A stretch of DNA of 5,136 bases from Syntrophales bacterium (GTDB lineage: Bacteria; Desulfobacterota; Syntrophia; Syntrophales; UBA5619). The stretch lies in contig JAQTRB010000143.1 of NCBI GenBank assembly GCA_028712015.1, positions 1 through 5,136 of the forward strand, in the 5' to 3' direction. A program made the position numbers and the translations under genes. The notes below the pieces were generated by a model. The model was given only the letters and a program-made list of their open reading frames with translations, made no database searches and had not been told where the DNA came from. Shown piece after piece: positions 1 through 5,136 of the stretch. Position 1 is the stretch's first letter. Every line of letters starts with the position of its first letter.

Positions 1-10
1 GAGGAGGGGA

Positions 11-985
11 TCAGGACTCCGTCTGATGCCGCAGATCGGAAAAACTGAAACGGTTGAATGGCAGGAAGAGGAGCCCCAGAAGGATGATCAGCCCGATAGA
101 GATGGCGTGGTAGACAATGGCAAAGGTCAACGCGTCCGTTTTGGGTATTCCGAAAAGGCCGAGTCCGAGAACGCAGAAATAGTGCCAATTTCCGATGAAG
201 CCCGGCCCGGTGGGGATCGCGATCCCGATGATCAGCACGATCATCAAAACGACGGCGGCCGTGACCGATAGTTCCAGGTTGAAGGCCAGAAAGAGGAGAT
301 AGATGGCCAGCACGTCGATGAGCCAGATCACGATGGACAGAAAGGCGGCCCAGAGAAGAAGAATCGGATCGACCATGATTCGAAATCCCGCGATGAAATG
401 ATCGATCAGCCGATGGAGTCTTCCGGCGTAGCGTTCGGGAATCCTCGCAATCAGCGGTGAAAGCACGCGAAGCGTCGTCTCGCGCCGGACGATCATCAGG
501 ATCATGATGGCGGAAAGAATGACCGTCGCCAGCAGGAGAAGGGTGCTGGAACGGATCAGCCAGGTTGGCAAAGGGGTGAAAAAGAGGGCGATGACCGCGA
601 TGATCAACACGGTGAGGCTGTCCAGCACCCTTTCCACAAAGACCGTGCCCAGTGCCGAACTCATCGGGATCGGGCTTTTTTTCGTGATGAGATAGGGCCT
701 GGCCAGCTCTCCCAGGCGGGCCGGAAACGCGGTAATCGCCAGAAAACCTACGCTGGTGACCGAAAACAGGGAGAGTTGATCCACCTTCGCGATCGGTCTC
801 AGGATGATGCCCCAACGGATGGACCTCAGGATCTGCATGAGCAACAACGCGACCAGTGCCGGAAGGATATACCCGCGGCGGATCGTTCGGAAGCCGTCGA
901 TCAACTCCTGAAACTCGATCCCGCGCAGCGAAAGCCAGACCAGCAGCGCACCGAGCGCCAGGCCCGCGATCATCTTTTTTTTCAT
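11..985 (-). CDS. Flippase-like / lysylphosphatidylglycerol synthase TM-domain family integral membrane protein (UPF0104-type)
   Basis: Predicted inner-membrane protein of 324 residues, almost wholly hydrophobic, with about eight membrane segments. It matches the membrane half of lysylphosphatidylglycerol synthases (PF03706/TIGR00374 type) and lacks the soluble aminoacyl-transferase domain of MprF, so lipid aminoacylation is unlikely. Visible family motifs are FPARLGELARPYL near residues 87-99, ERVLDS near 118-123 and PTGPGFIGN near 258-266. Members are thought to move or bind lipids, but the substrate here is unknown. I chose the ATG at 985, which gives a normal start (MKKKMIAG) running straight into the first membrane helix, with a purine-rich GGAACAGGG just upstream. 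An in-frame TTG at 1021 would add 12 residues but has a poor ribosome site and lies inside a small dyad. The gene is last in the visible dnaJ cluster and follows the lipoprotein gene closely. Family call is firm; function is open. Confidence 0.85.
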   Translation of the reverse strand: MKKKMIAGLALGALLVWLSLRGIEFQELIDGFRTIRRGYILPALVALLLMQILRSIRWGIILRPIAKVDQLSLFSVTSVGFLAITAFPARLGELARPYLITKKSPIPMSSALGTVFVERVLDSLTVLIIAVIALFFTPLPTWLIRSSTLLLLATVILSAIMILMIVRRETTLRVLSPLIARIPERYAGRLHRLIDHFIAGFRIMVDPILLLWAAFLSIVIWLIDVLAIYLLFLAFNLELSVTAAVVLMIVLIIGIAIPTGPGFIGNWHYFCVLGLGLFGIPKTDALTFAIVYHAISIGLIILLGLLFLPFNRFSFSDLRHQTES

Positions 986-1039
986 CAACCCTGTTCCATT
1001 CTCAGGGAGCGGCGCCTTCAAGGCGTCCGTCCCGCGGGC

Positions 1040-1441
1040 CTACTTTTTCATCAGGTTGTCCCCGATTTTGTCGTGGATGAGCTGGGAGGAGAGTTTATTT
1101 CCGATCAGGCCGACACGAATGGAGACCGTCGTCACGTTTTTGGCCTTGTAGTCGACGGAGATCTTGACTTTTTCATCATTGATTACGGCCGAAATCTTTC
1201 CCTTCCCGATCTCCTTTTCCGGCAAAACGTCCAGACCGCGCATATCCGCTACGGCTTTTTCACAGGCGTTCCAGGTTGTATCGAATGAGGCGTAGTAGTC
1301 GGTTTTCATTTCGCCGTTCATGTAGAAGTACGTTCCCGAACCTGCGCCCACCGCCGCACCGCCGATCAGCGCCGCCGTGCAGCCGGAGATCAGAAGCGTT
1401 CCGATGATCAGGGTTAGGGCCCATCCTTTTATTTTCCTCAT
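1040..1441 (-). CDS. Small outer-envelope lipoprotein, DUF3568-like
   Basis: Small secreted lipoprotein of 133 residues. The N-terminus has a positive patch (MRKIKGW), a hydrophobic stretch at residues 8-19 and a lipobox I18-S19-G20-C21, so Cys21 should be lipidated after signal peptidase II cleavage. After the cysteine come a small-residue stretch rich in Ala/Gly and the motif YFYMNGEMKTDYYASFDTTWNA (residues 38-59, given in part). Its continuation into an alpha/beta domain with alternating polar and hydrophobic strands is typical of DUF3568 lipoproteins, whose molecular role is not known. Residue +2 is Thr rather than Asp, so an inner-membrane-retention signal is absent and outer-membrane sorting is plausible. 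The start is supported by AGGAG five bases upstream. It sits 69 bp after dnaJ and just before the flippase-like membrane protein gene. The family assignment comes from recognising the pattern and is moderately sure; the lipoprotein nature is very sure. Confidence 0.85.
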   Translation of the reverse strand: MRKIKGWALTLIIGTLLISGCTAALIGGAAVGAGSGTYFYMNGEMKTDYYASFDTTWNACEKAVADMRGLDVLPEKEIGKGKISAVINDEKVKISVDYKAKNVTTVSIRVGLIGNKLSSQLIHDKIGDNLMKK

Positions 1442-1446
1442 GGTTT

Positions 1447-1451
1447 CTCCT
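1447..1451 (-). promoter_or_regulatory. Ribosome binding site of the DUF3568-like lipoprotein gene
   Basis: AGGAG on the minus strand, five bases before the ATG at 1441. It lies inside an 11-base string, CCGAAAGGAGA (1446-1456), that recurs exactly in front of purC. It fixes the start of the lipoprotein gene. Confidence 0.7.
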
Positions 1452-1510
1452 TTCGGTTGAGAGGGTCGCGGGAGATAGAATTGAAATTTTCACTCCCCGC
1501 AACGATTTTG

Positions 1511-2584
1511 TTAACCTGCCGCCGCTGAACCGCTTAAACGATCGAACTCCCGGAGCAGTTCCTCTTGCCTTCTGGTCAGGTTCGAGGGTACGGTCACCAC
1601 GGTTTCGATGATCTGATCGCCCCGTCCATATCCGCGAAGATGGGCGATGCCCTTGCCCTTTAGACGGAAGACCTTGCCCGTCGGCGTTCCCCGGGGAATC
1701 TTCAGCTTTTCGGTTCCGGTCAGGGTCGGTGCCTCCACGCTTCCGCCCAGGGCGGCCTGAACGAAGGTGATGGGGATGCGGCAATAAACGTCATCTCCAT
1801 TTCGTTCGAACGTTTCGTGGGGTTCCACCTCGATGAAGACGTACAGATCACCGTTTGGACCGCCGTAGTCACCTTCTTCCCCTTCGGCCCGCAGGCGGAG
1901 ACGGGATCCTGTCTCTACGCCGGCCGGAATCTTCAGCTGGACCGTTTTGGCGATTCGCATCTTTCCCACGCCGGAGCATTCCTCGCAGGGGGTCAGGATG
2001 ACGCCCCCCTGGCCCCGGCACTGCGGGCAGGTTGTGCTGATGTTGAAAAAGCCGCTGGACTGTGTCACCTGTCCCCGTCCGTTGCAGCGACCGCATACCT
2101 GCGGAGCGGTTCCCGGGGCGCAACCCGATCCTCGGCAGGAGGTGCAGAGGGTGTATTTTTCCAAACGGATCTCGGTGCTTGTTCCCAGAGCCGCATCCAT
2201 AAAGGAAATCCGGAGGTCGTAACGAAGATCCGCGCCGGCCCTGGCTGCCGTTCTTGAGCGGGAGCGTCCCGTATTGAATCCGAAAACGTCGCCGAAAATA
2301 TCGCCGAAGCTGGAAAAAATATCCTCGAAACCCGAAAAGCCTCGATAGCCTGCGCCGCTCAAACCCTCATGACCGTAACGGTTGTAGATCTCGCGTTTTT
2401 CGGCGTCGCTCAGGACCTCGTAAGCCTCCGCCGCCTCTTTGAATTTCTCCTCCGCTTCCCGATTGCCCGGATTCCGATCCGGGTGAAACTGCATGGCGAG
2501 CCTGCGATAGCTCTTTTTGATTTCATCCTCCTGGGCGTTTCTTTCCACGCCCAGGACTTCGTAGTAACAACGTTTTGACGCCAT
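1511..2584 (-). CDS. dnaJ: Type I (class A) chaperone protein DnaJ
   Basis: Hsp40 co-chaperone that delivers unfolded proteins to DnaK and stimulates its ATPase in the cytosol. All class A parts are present in 357 residues. The J domain covers about 1-70, with the HPD motif at 34-36. A Gly/Phe-rich linker covers about 75-106. The zinc domain has four CxxCxGxG repeats starting at Cys147, Cys164, Cys186 and Cys200, all eight cysteines intact. The C-terminal substrate-binding beta domain spans about 210-335. The length is slightly below that of E. coli DnaJ (about 376). The ATG at 2584 gives the canonical YYEVLGV opening; its ribosome site is the purine run AAAGGGAGA, placed rather close to the start. 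dnaK and grpE are not adjacent: purC lies upstream and a lipoprotein gene downstream, so it may be a stand-alone or second dnaJ copy. No CIRCE operator or sigma32-type promoter is visible upstream. Confidence 0.96.
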   Translation of the reverse strand: MASKRCYYEVLGVERNAQEDEIKKSYRRLAMQFHPDRNPGNREAEEKFKEAAEAYEVLSDAEKREIYNRYGHEGLSGAGYRGFSGFEDIFSSFGDIFGDVFGFNTGRSRSRTAARAGADLRYDLRISFMDAALGTSTEIRLEKYTLCTSCRGSGCAPGTAPQVCGRCNGRGQVTQSSGFFNISTTCPQCRGQGGVILTPCEECSGVGKMRIAKTVQLKIPAGVETGSRLRLRAEGEEGDYGGPNGDLYVFIEVEPHETFERNGDDVYCRIPITFVQAALGGSVEAPTLTGTEKLKIPRGTPTGKVFRLKGKGIAHLRGYGRGDQIIETVVTVPSNLTRRQEELLREFDRLSGSAAAG

Positions 2585-2613
2585 TCTCCCTTTCGACTTC
2601 CTTCCGCACTGAT

Positions 2614-2634
2614 TTTCCCGATTTCCGCGGGAAA
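2614..2634 (-). promoter_or_regulatory. Hairpin-forming dyad in the dnaJ leader
   Basis: A perfect 7-bp inverted repeat (TTTCCCG / CGGGAAA) with a 7-base loop lies 30 bases before the dnaJ start codon. No T-run follows on either strand, so it does not look like an intrinsic terminator. It could be an mRNA leader stem or an operator-type dyad. The structure is visible; any role is inference. Confidence 0.4.
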
Positions 2635-2705
2635 GGCGTTTTAACTGTACGAAATCAGATGATTTTCCGAATCGCTACCAGAACATCCTACTCATGAACG
2701 GTTAT

Positions 2706-2730
2706 AAAAAAACGGATCACTTCTGTTCCG
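2706..2730 (-). terminator. Putative intrinsic terminator downstream of purC
   Basis: On the minus strand, CGGAACA and TGATCCG pair through six base pairs around one A-A mismatch, closed by a GAAG tetraloop. Seven T follow immediately (2712-2706). This is the form of a short Rho-independent terminator, placed about 45 bp after the purC stop. The stem is modest, so it may be leaky. It also lies just downstream of the promoter candidate at 2740-2768, which raises the alternative that it acts as an attenuator at the very start of the dnaJ transcript. Confidence 0.5.
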
Positions 2731-2739
2731 ATACGGCGT

Positions 2740-2768
2740 AACATAACCATCCGGCCCGCGCCTGTCAA
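2740..2768 (-). promoter_or_regulatory. Candidate sigma70-type promoter for the dnaJ cluster
   Basis: A perfect -35 box TTGACA (2768-2763) is followed after exactly 17 bases by TATGTT (2745-2740), which matches four of six -10 consensus positions. It begins eight bases after the purC stop codon and points toward dnaJ. Predicted transcription start is near 2733, giving a leader of about 150 bases. The placement in the first intergenic space long enough for a new promoter supports the call; the hairpin right after it is a complication. Confidence 0.5.
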
Positions 2769-2775
2769 CCGCGGT

Positions 2776-3657
2776 CTACCGGACCAGACGGTTCAGCGCC
2801 TCGCGGTATTTCTCGGCGGTTTTCAAGATAATCTCTTCGGGAAGCTCCGGCGCCGGGGGTTTCTGATCCCAGTGGATCGAAAGTAGATAATCGCGGAGAA
2901 ACTGTTTGTCGAAGCTCTTCTGCGGGCGCCCCGCCTCGTAATCGTCCTTTGGCCAGAATCGGGAGGAATCAGGGGTGAGAAGCTCGTCGATCAGAATCAA
3001 TTTTCCATCCAGGAGGCCGAATTCCATCTTGGTGTCGGCGATGATGATCCCCGCACGGTCGGCGATGTCGGCCGCCCGTTCATAGATGGAAAGGCTCGCC
3101 CGGATAATCCCGTCGGTCAGTTCCCGGCCGATCAGATGGACCATTTCGGCCTGGGTGATCGCCAGGTCGTGTTCCCCGTCGGCCGCCTTCGTGGAGGGGG
3201 TAAAGAGGATTTCCGGAAGCCGGGAGGACTCCTTCAATCCCGCCGGAAGGCTGATTCCGGAGACGGGTCTTCCCTCGCGATAGTCTTTCCAGCCGGAACC
3301 GCTTAGGTACCCCCGTACGATGCATTCGACCGGCAGGGGCTTGGCCTTCCTCACGAGCATGCTTCGGCCGGCCAGCAGCTCTCGGTAAGGTGTACAGACC
3401 TCCGGATACCCATCCGGATTTGTTGATACCAGATGGTTGGGGATGATGTCGCCCGTCCGAGCGAACCAAAAGGCGGACATGCGCGTCAGCACCTCCCCTT
3501 TTCCCGGGATGGGATTCGGCATGACGAAGTCGAAAGCGGAGATGCGGTCGCTCGCGACGATCAACAAATGAGAGTCGAGATCGTAGATGTCGCGGACCTT
3601 TCCCCGGCTGGCGAGTTTCATTCCTTCAAAATTTGTGTGCATAACGTCCGTGTTCAT
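2776..3657 (-). CDS. purC: Phosphoribosylaminoimidazole-succinocarboxamide synthase (SAICAR synthetase)
   Basis: Cytosolic enzyme of de novo purine synthesis. It joins CAIR and L-aspartate, using ATP, to give SAICAR (EC 6.3.2.6). The 293-residue protein carries the expected signatures in order: the nucleotide-binding GKVRDIY loop (19-25), SDRISAFD (36-43), IPNHLVS (72-78), the first SAICAR synthetase signature PVECIVRGYLSGSGW (109-123), the second signature IADTKMEFG (206-214) and ELLTPDSSRFWP (225-236). It belongs to the longer form (about 290-300 residues, as in yeast) rather than the roughly 237-residue E. coli form. AGGAG seven bases upstream supports the ATG at 3657. It begins 21 bp after the stop of the MBL hydrolase gene, so the two are very likely one transcript. 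No other pur gene is visible nearby, and no purine riboswitch-like sequence precedes it. Confidence 0.98.
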   Translation of the reverse strand: MNTDVMHTNFEGMKLASRGKVRDIYDLDSHLLIVASDRISAFDFVMPNPIPGKGEVLTRMSAFWFARTGDIIPNHLVSTNPDGYPEVCTPYRELLAGRSMLVRKAKPLPVECIVRGYLSGSGWKDYREGRPVSGISLPAGLKESSRLPEILFTPSTKAADGEHDLAITQAEMVHLIGRELTDGIIRASLSIYERAADIADRAGIIIADTKMEFGLLDGKLILIDELLTPDSSRFWPKDDYEAGRPQKSFDKQFLRDYLLSIHWDQKPPAPELPEEIILKTAEKYREALNRLVR

Positions 3658-3664
3658 CTCTCGT

Positions 3665-3669
3665 CTCCT
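3665..3669 (-). promoter_or_regulatory. Ribosome binding site of purC
   Basis: AGGAG, seven bases before the purC ATG, occupies most of the 21-bp gap after the MBL gene. It is within CCGAAAGGAGA (3664-3674), the same 11 bases found before the lipoprotein gene. It confirms the purC start. Confidence 0.75.
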
Positions 3670-3678
3670 TTCGGCCGA

Positions 3679-4308
3679 TCAGCGCAGAAATGGATTGTAC
3701 TGTTTTTCGTGGCCGATGGTTGATGTCGGCGTGCTTCCGTAGTTGTGACCAGGCAGAACGACCGTCTCGTCCGGCAGGGTGCAGAGTTTCTTCTGGATCG
3801 AATCGAACATGACCTCTCCGGAGCCGCCGGGCAAATCCGTCCTCCCTACCGCCTCGACAAAGAGGGTGTCGCCGGTGAAGGCGTAGCCGTCCAGCAGCAG
3901 GACGATGCTTCCCGGCGAATGACCGGGGGTATGGATGACCCTGAGCCTGATGCCGCCGACCTCGATGAATTCGCCGTCCCGGACTGTCCGGTCGGCGGGC
4001 GGAGACGCCTTTCCGCCGAACATCCGGAGCATGGCCGCCGGCGTGGAGACGAGCATGTCGGCGTCCGCCTCGTGGATGATGATCGCGGCGCCCGTCTTGT
4101 TTTTCATGTCTACATTGCCGCCGATGTGATCGACATGGCCGTGGGTGTTGACGATATACTTGATGGTGACCTTGTTTTTTTCCGCCGCCGCAACGATACC
4201 GTCCGTATCCTCCGCCGGATCGATGACGAGCGCCTCGCCGCTTTCCTCATCGCCAACCAAGTAGGCGAAAACCGCCATCTGTCCGACCTGCCGCTGTTCG
4301 ATGAACAT
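3679..4308 (-). CDS. MBL-fold metallo-hydrolase, glyoxalase II-like (YcbL type)
   Basis: Probable cytosolic dinuclear-metal hydrolase of the glyoxalase II-like metallo-beta-lactamase group, 209 residues, with no signal peptide. Metal ligands are all present: THGHVDH (55-61, giving His56, His58, Asp60, His61), His130 in TPGHS, Asp147 in FTGDTLF and His188 in PGHNYG. The stretch GRTDLPGGS (155-163) and the ending in NPFLR are typical of the short YcbL-like proteins. These consist of the catalytic domain alone and lack the C-terminal glutathione-binding domain of full glyoxalase II. Substrate is therefore uncertain: a thioester such as S-lactoylglutathione is possible, as is another thiol conjugate. 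AGGAGG four bases upstream supports the ATG at 4308. It is the first gene of a unit with purC; no functional link to purine synthesis is known to me. Persulfide dioxygenase is a less likely alternative. Confidence 0.93.
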   Translation of the reverse strand: MFIEQRQVGQMAVFAYLVGDEESGEALVIDPAEDTDGIVAAAEKNKVTIKYIVNTHGHVDHIGGNVDMKNKTGAAIIIHEADADMLVSTPAAMLRMFGGKASPPADRTVRDGEFIEVGGIRLRVIHTPGHSPGSIVLLLDGYAFTGDTLFVEAVGRTDLPGGSGEVMFDSIQKKLCTLPDETVVLPGHNYGSTPTSTIGHEKQYNPFLR

Positions 4309-4312
4309 GATC

Positions 4313-4318
4313 CCTCCT
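4313..4318 (-). promoter_or_regulatory. Strong ribosome binding site of the MBL hydrolase gene
   Basis: AGGAGG, a full core Shine-Dalgarno sequence, sits four bases before the ATG at 4308. It is the best ribosome site in the window and settles this start. Confidence 0.75.
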
Positions 4319-4330
4319 GTTTCCGCTTAA

Positions 4331-4379
4331 CGGGGCGGCGGCCGCCGGAAAGCCGGACCGGTCTCTCGGATTTGCCCCG
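4331..4379 (-). promoter_or_regulatory. GC-rich structured leader of the MBL-purC transcript
   Basis: On the minus strand CGGGGC (4379-4374) can pair with GCCCCG (4336-4331), enclosing a CCGG-CTTT-CCGG mini-hairpin and the 10-bp palindrome GGCGGCCGCC (4337-4346). The whole structure ends 12 bases before the Shine-Dalgarno of the MBL gene. It matches no riboswitch class I recognise. The pairing potential is visible; regulation is inference. Confidence 0.3.
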
Positions 4380-4404
4380 ATTCACTAGATGGAGACGCGC
4401 TGCA

Positions 4405-4432
4405 ACTATCATTTTTTCGCATCGGAAGTCAA
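4405..4432 (-). promoter_or_regulatory. Candidate sigma70-type promoter for the MBL-purC unit
   Basis: TTGACT (4432-4427, five of six consensus) is followed after 16 bases by GATAGT (4410-4405, four of six), with an A6 run in the spacer. A start near 4398 would give a leader of about 90 bases before the MBL gene. It is the best promoter match in this gap. Confidence 0.5.
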
Positions 4433-4511
4433 TGGGATTCCTGAGGTTGATGTCGGGAAGACGGCGTCCATAGGCAGGAGATGGAAAAGTGCGGGGATTC
4501 CTGGTCCTCAA

Positions 4512-4601
4512 CGGTATTTATCTGCGACGCCGACCCTGTATTCGTTTCCTGTCGACAACCGTCGCGATCAATCGGTGTTTTCTCTGACGGTCCCCGTATT
4601 C
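4512..4601. repeat. Pair of degenerate ~30-bp direct repeats
   Basis: On the minus strand the unit at 4601-4573 begins GAATACGGGGACCG and ends ACACCG. The unit at 4543-4512 begins GAATACAGGGTCGG and ends AATACCG, with an AGA followed by an A-rich run between. They align along nearly all of their 29 and 32 bases with a few substitutions and two small indels, and start about 60 bp apart. The first copy begins within the final bases of the DUF1538 gene. The GGGGAC core resembles ends of dispersed REP/RAYT-type elements I recall from deltaproteobacterial genomes, but that link is from memory and weak. Confidence 0.4.
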
Positions 4602-5136
4602 ATTTGCCTTGTTTTAAAAGCATTCGGCGTTTCTTGACGGCCAGAAAAAAACCAAGAACCATGACTGAAATGATGGGCGCCAACGCGATCAGCGCGACCA
4701 GGCCCAAGCCATGGATGAGAGGGTCCTGTCCACCCAGGGAAGCTGATACACCGAGGGCAAGGGCGAGCAGGAACGTGTTGGCCATCGGCCCCGTGGCAAC
4801 ACCGCCGGCATCGATGGCGATGGAGAGGAACTCTTCGTCGCTGAACCAGATGATCACCAGGACGAGGACATACCCCGGGACCAGGATGTAAAGCAGTGGG
4901 ATGCCGTAACCGATTCGCAGCATCCCCAGACCGACGATCAGGGCAACGCCCGTGCAGATCGCAAAAAGCACCGTGGACTGGCGGATCGATCCGCTCGATG
5001 CGCGTTCCACCTGGTCCGCCAGGATGCGCACCGATGGCTCACCCCAGGTCGTAAAGAATCCGAGGAGGGTGCCGAAGGGCAACAGGAGCCAGCGGTGCGG
5101 CAACGTGCTCAGGGCTTCCCCAATGGCCCGGCCAAA
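4600..5136 (-). CDS. DUF1538 family integral membrane protein, 3' part (5' end outside window)
   Basis: The frame stays open to the window edge, so only the last 178 residues of a longer protein are seen. They form a polytopic inner-membrane domain with roughly five hydrophobic segments and a basic C-terminus (KKRRMLLKQGK). Recognisable DUF1538 features are a G-x-x-x-x-x-GEP turn after the first helix (Glu-Pro at visible residues 33-34), RILADQVE after it, and DAGGVATGP (about 109-117) in a later helix-breaking segment. A TTG at 5103 could be taken as a start, but the coding upstream of it (FGRAIGEALST) continues the family pattern, so I treat it as internal. DUF1538 proteins are uncharacterised; conserved Glu and Asp within membrane segments hint at transport, which is inference. 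A promoter and about 290 bp separate it from the MBL gene, so it is probably a separate unit. Confidence 0.85.
   Translation of the reverse strand, partial: FGRAIGEALSTLPHRWLLLPFGTLLGFFTTWGEPSVRILADQVERASSGSIRQSTVLFAICTGVALIVGLGMLRIGYGIPLLYILVPGYVLVLVIIWFSDEEFLSIAIDAGGVATGPMANTFLLALALGVSASLGGQDPLIHGLGLVALIALAPIISVMVLGFFLAVKKRRMLLKQGK

Larger units (their letters stand above)
4309..4599. other. Gene-free intergenic region between the DUF1538 and MBL genes
   Basis: About 290 bp with no credible coding region on either strand; open frames here are extensions of frames antisense to or overlapping the neighbouring genes. It contains a promoter candidate for the MBL-purC unit (4405-4432), a GC-rich foldable leader (4331-4379), and two imperfect copies of a roughly 30-base sequence (4512-4543 and 4573-4601). 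I see no clear intrinsic terminator for the DUF1538 gene. Confidence 0.7.

Noticed and set aside
776..1288. Plus-strand open frame opposite the flippase-like and lipoprotein genes
   Set aside because: It is an antisense shadow: its composition is charged and featureless, and both opposing genes show clear family features.
1442..1510. Possible promoter (TTGCGG with a weak -10) between dnaJ and the lipoprotein gene
   Set aside because: The best -10 options match only about three of six positions, so the gap reads better as an intra-operon spacer.
1260..1784. Minus-strand open frame of 174 codons spanning the dnaJ end and the lipoprotein start
   Set aside because: It is out of frame with two well-supported genes, is Arg/Gly-rich and low in complexity, and has no family resemblance.
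2585..2775. CIRCE operator or sigma32 promoter for dnaJ
   Set aside because: Neither the TTAGCACTC/GAGTGCTAA pair nor a CTTGAA-CCCCAT arrangement is present.
3745..4473. Long plus-strand open frame of about 240 codons
   Set aside because: It is antisense to the MBL hydrolase gene, whose protein has all family motifs. The plus-strand translation is rich in Asp and Arg without any recognisable domain, as expected for the complement of a high-GC gene.
4434..4503. Exact 10-base direct repeat GGGATTCCTG at 4434 and 4494
   Set aside because: The sequences flanking the two copies show no similarity, and a short single repeat can arise by chance.
4110..4511. Minus-strand open frame overlapping the MBL gene start and the intergenic region
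   Set aside because: It overlaps the MBL gene in another frame and is Arg/Ser-rich, with no ribosome site comparable to AGGAGG before the MBL ATG.

Overview
The window is a bacterial chromosomal segment of moderately high GC. Every gene I can support lies on the minus strand, so transcription runs from high to low coordinates. The mix is a purine-biosynthesis enzyme, a type I DnaJ co-chaperone, a small lipoprotein that looks like DUF3568, a glyoxalase-II-like metallo-hydrolase and a DUF1538-type membrane protein. Together with the protein style, this suggests a Gram-negative anaerobe of the Desulfobacterota / former Deltaproteobacteria, possibly Syntrophales-like. That assignment is inference from gene content; there is no rRNA or other taxonomic marker here.

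Layout in transcription order. (1) 5136-4600: the 3' part of a DUF1538 membrane protein whose 5' end lies outside the window. (2) 4599-4309: about 290 bp with no gene. It holds a degenerate direct repeat, a good sigma70-type promoter candidate and a GC-rich foldable leader. (3) 4308-2776: a two-gene unit, an MBL-fold hydrolase followed 21 bp later by purC. (4) 2775-2585: a 191-bp intergenic region with a strong promoter-like sequence directly after the purC stop, a terminator-like hairpin with a T7 tract, and a second hairpin in the dnaJ leader. (5) 2584-11: dnaJ, a DUF3568-like lipoprotein gene and a flippase-like / LPG-synthase-TM integral membrane protein gene, closely spaced and probably co-transcribed.

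Functionally, purC is central metabolism and the MBL protein is probably a small thioester/glutathione-conjugate-type hydrolase. The dnaJ cluster pairs a cytosolic co-chaperone with two envelope proteins; dnaK and grpE are not adjacent. All complete reading frames are intact, with their key catalytic or metal-binding residues present. I see no mobile element gene, CRISPR array, tRNA or rRNA, and no convincing novel system. The points most worth a second look are the promoter/terminator overlap upstream of dnaJ, the degenerate repeat pair at 4512-4601, the structured leader of the MBL-purC unit, and the dnaJ/envelope-protein linkage.
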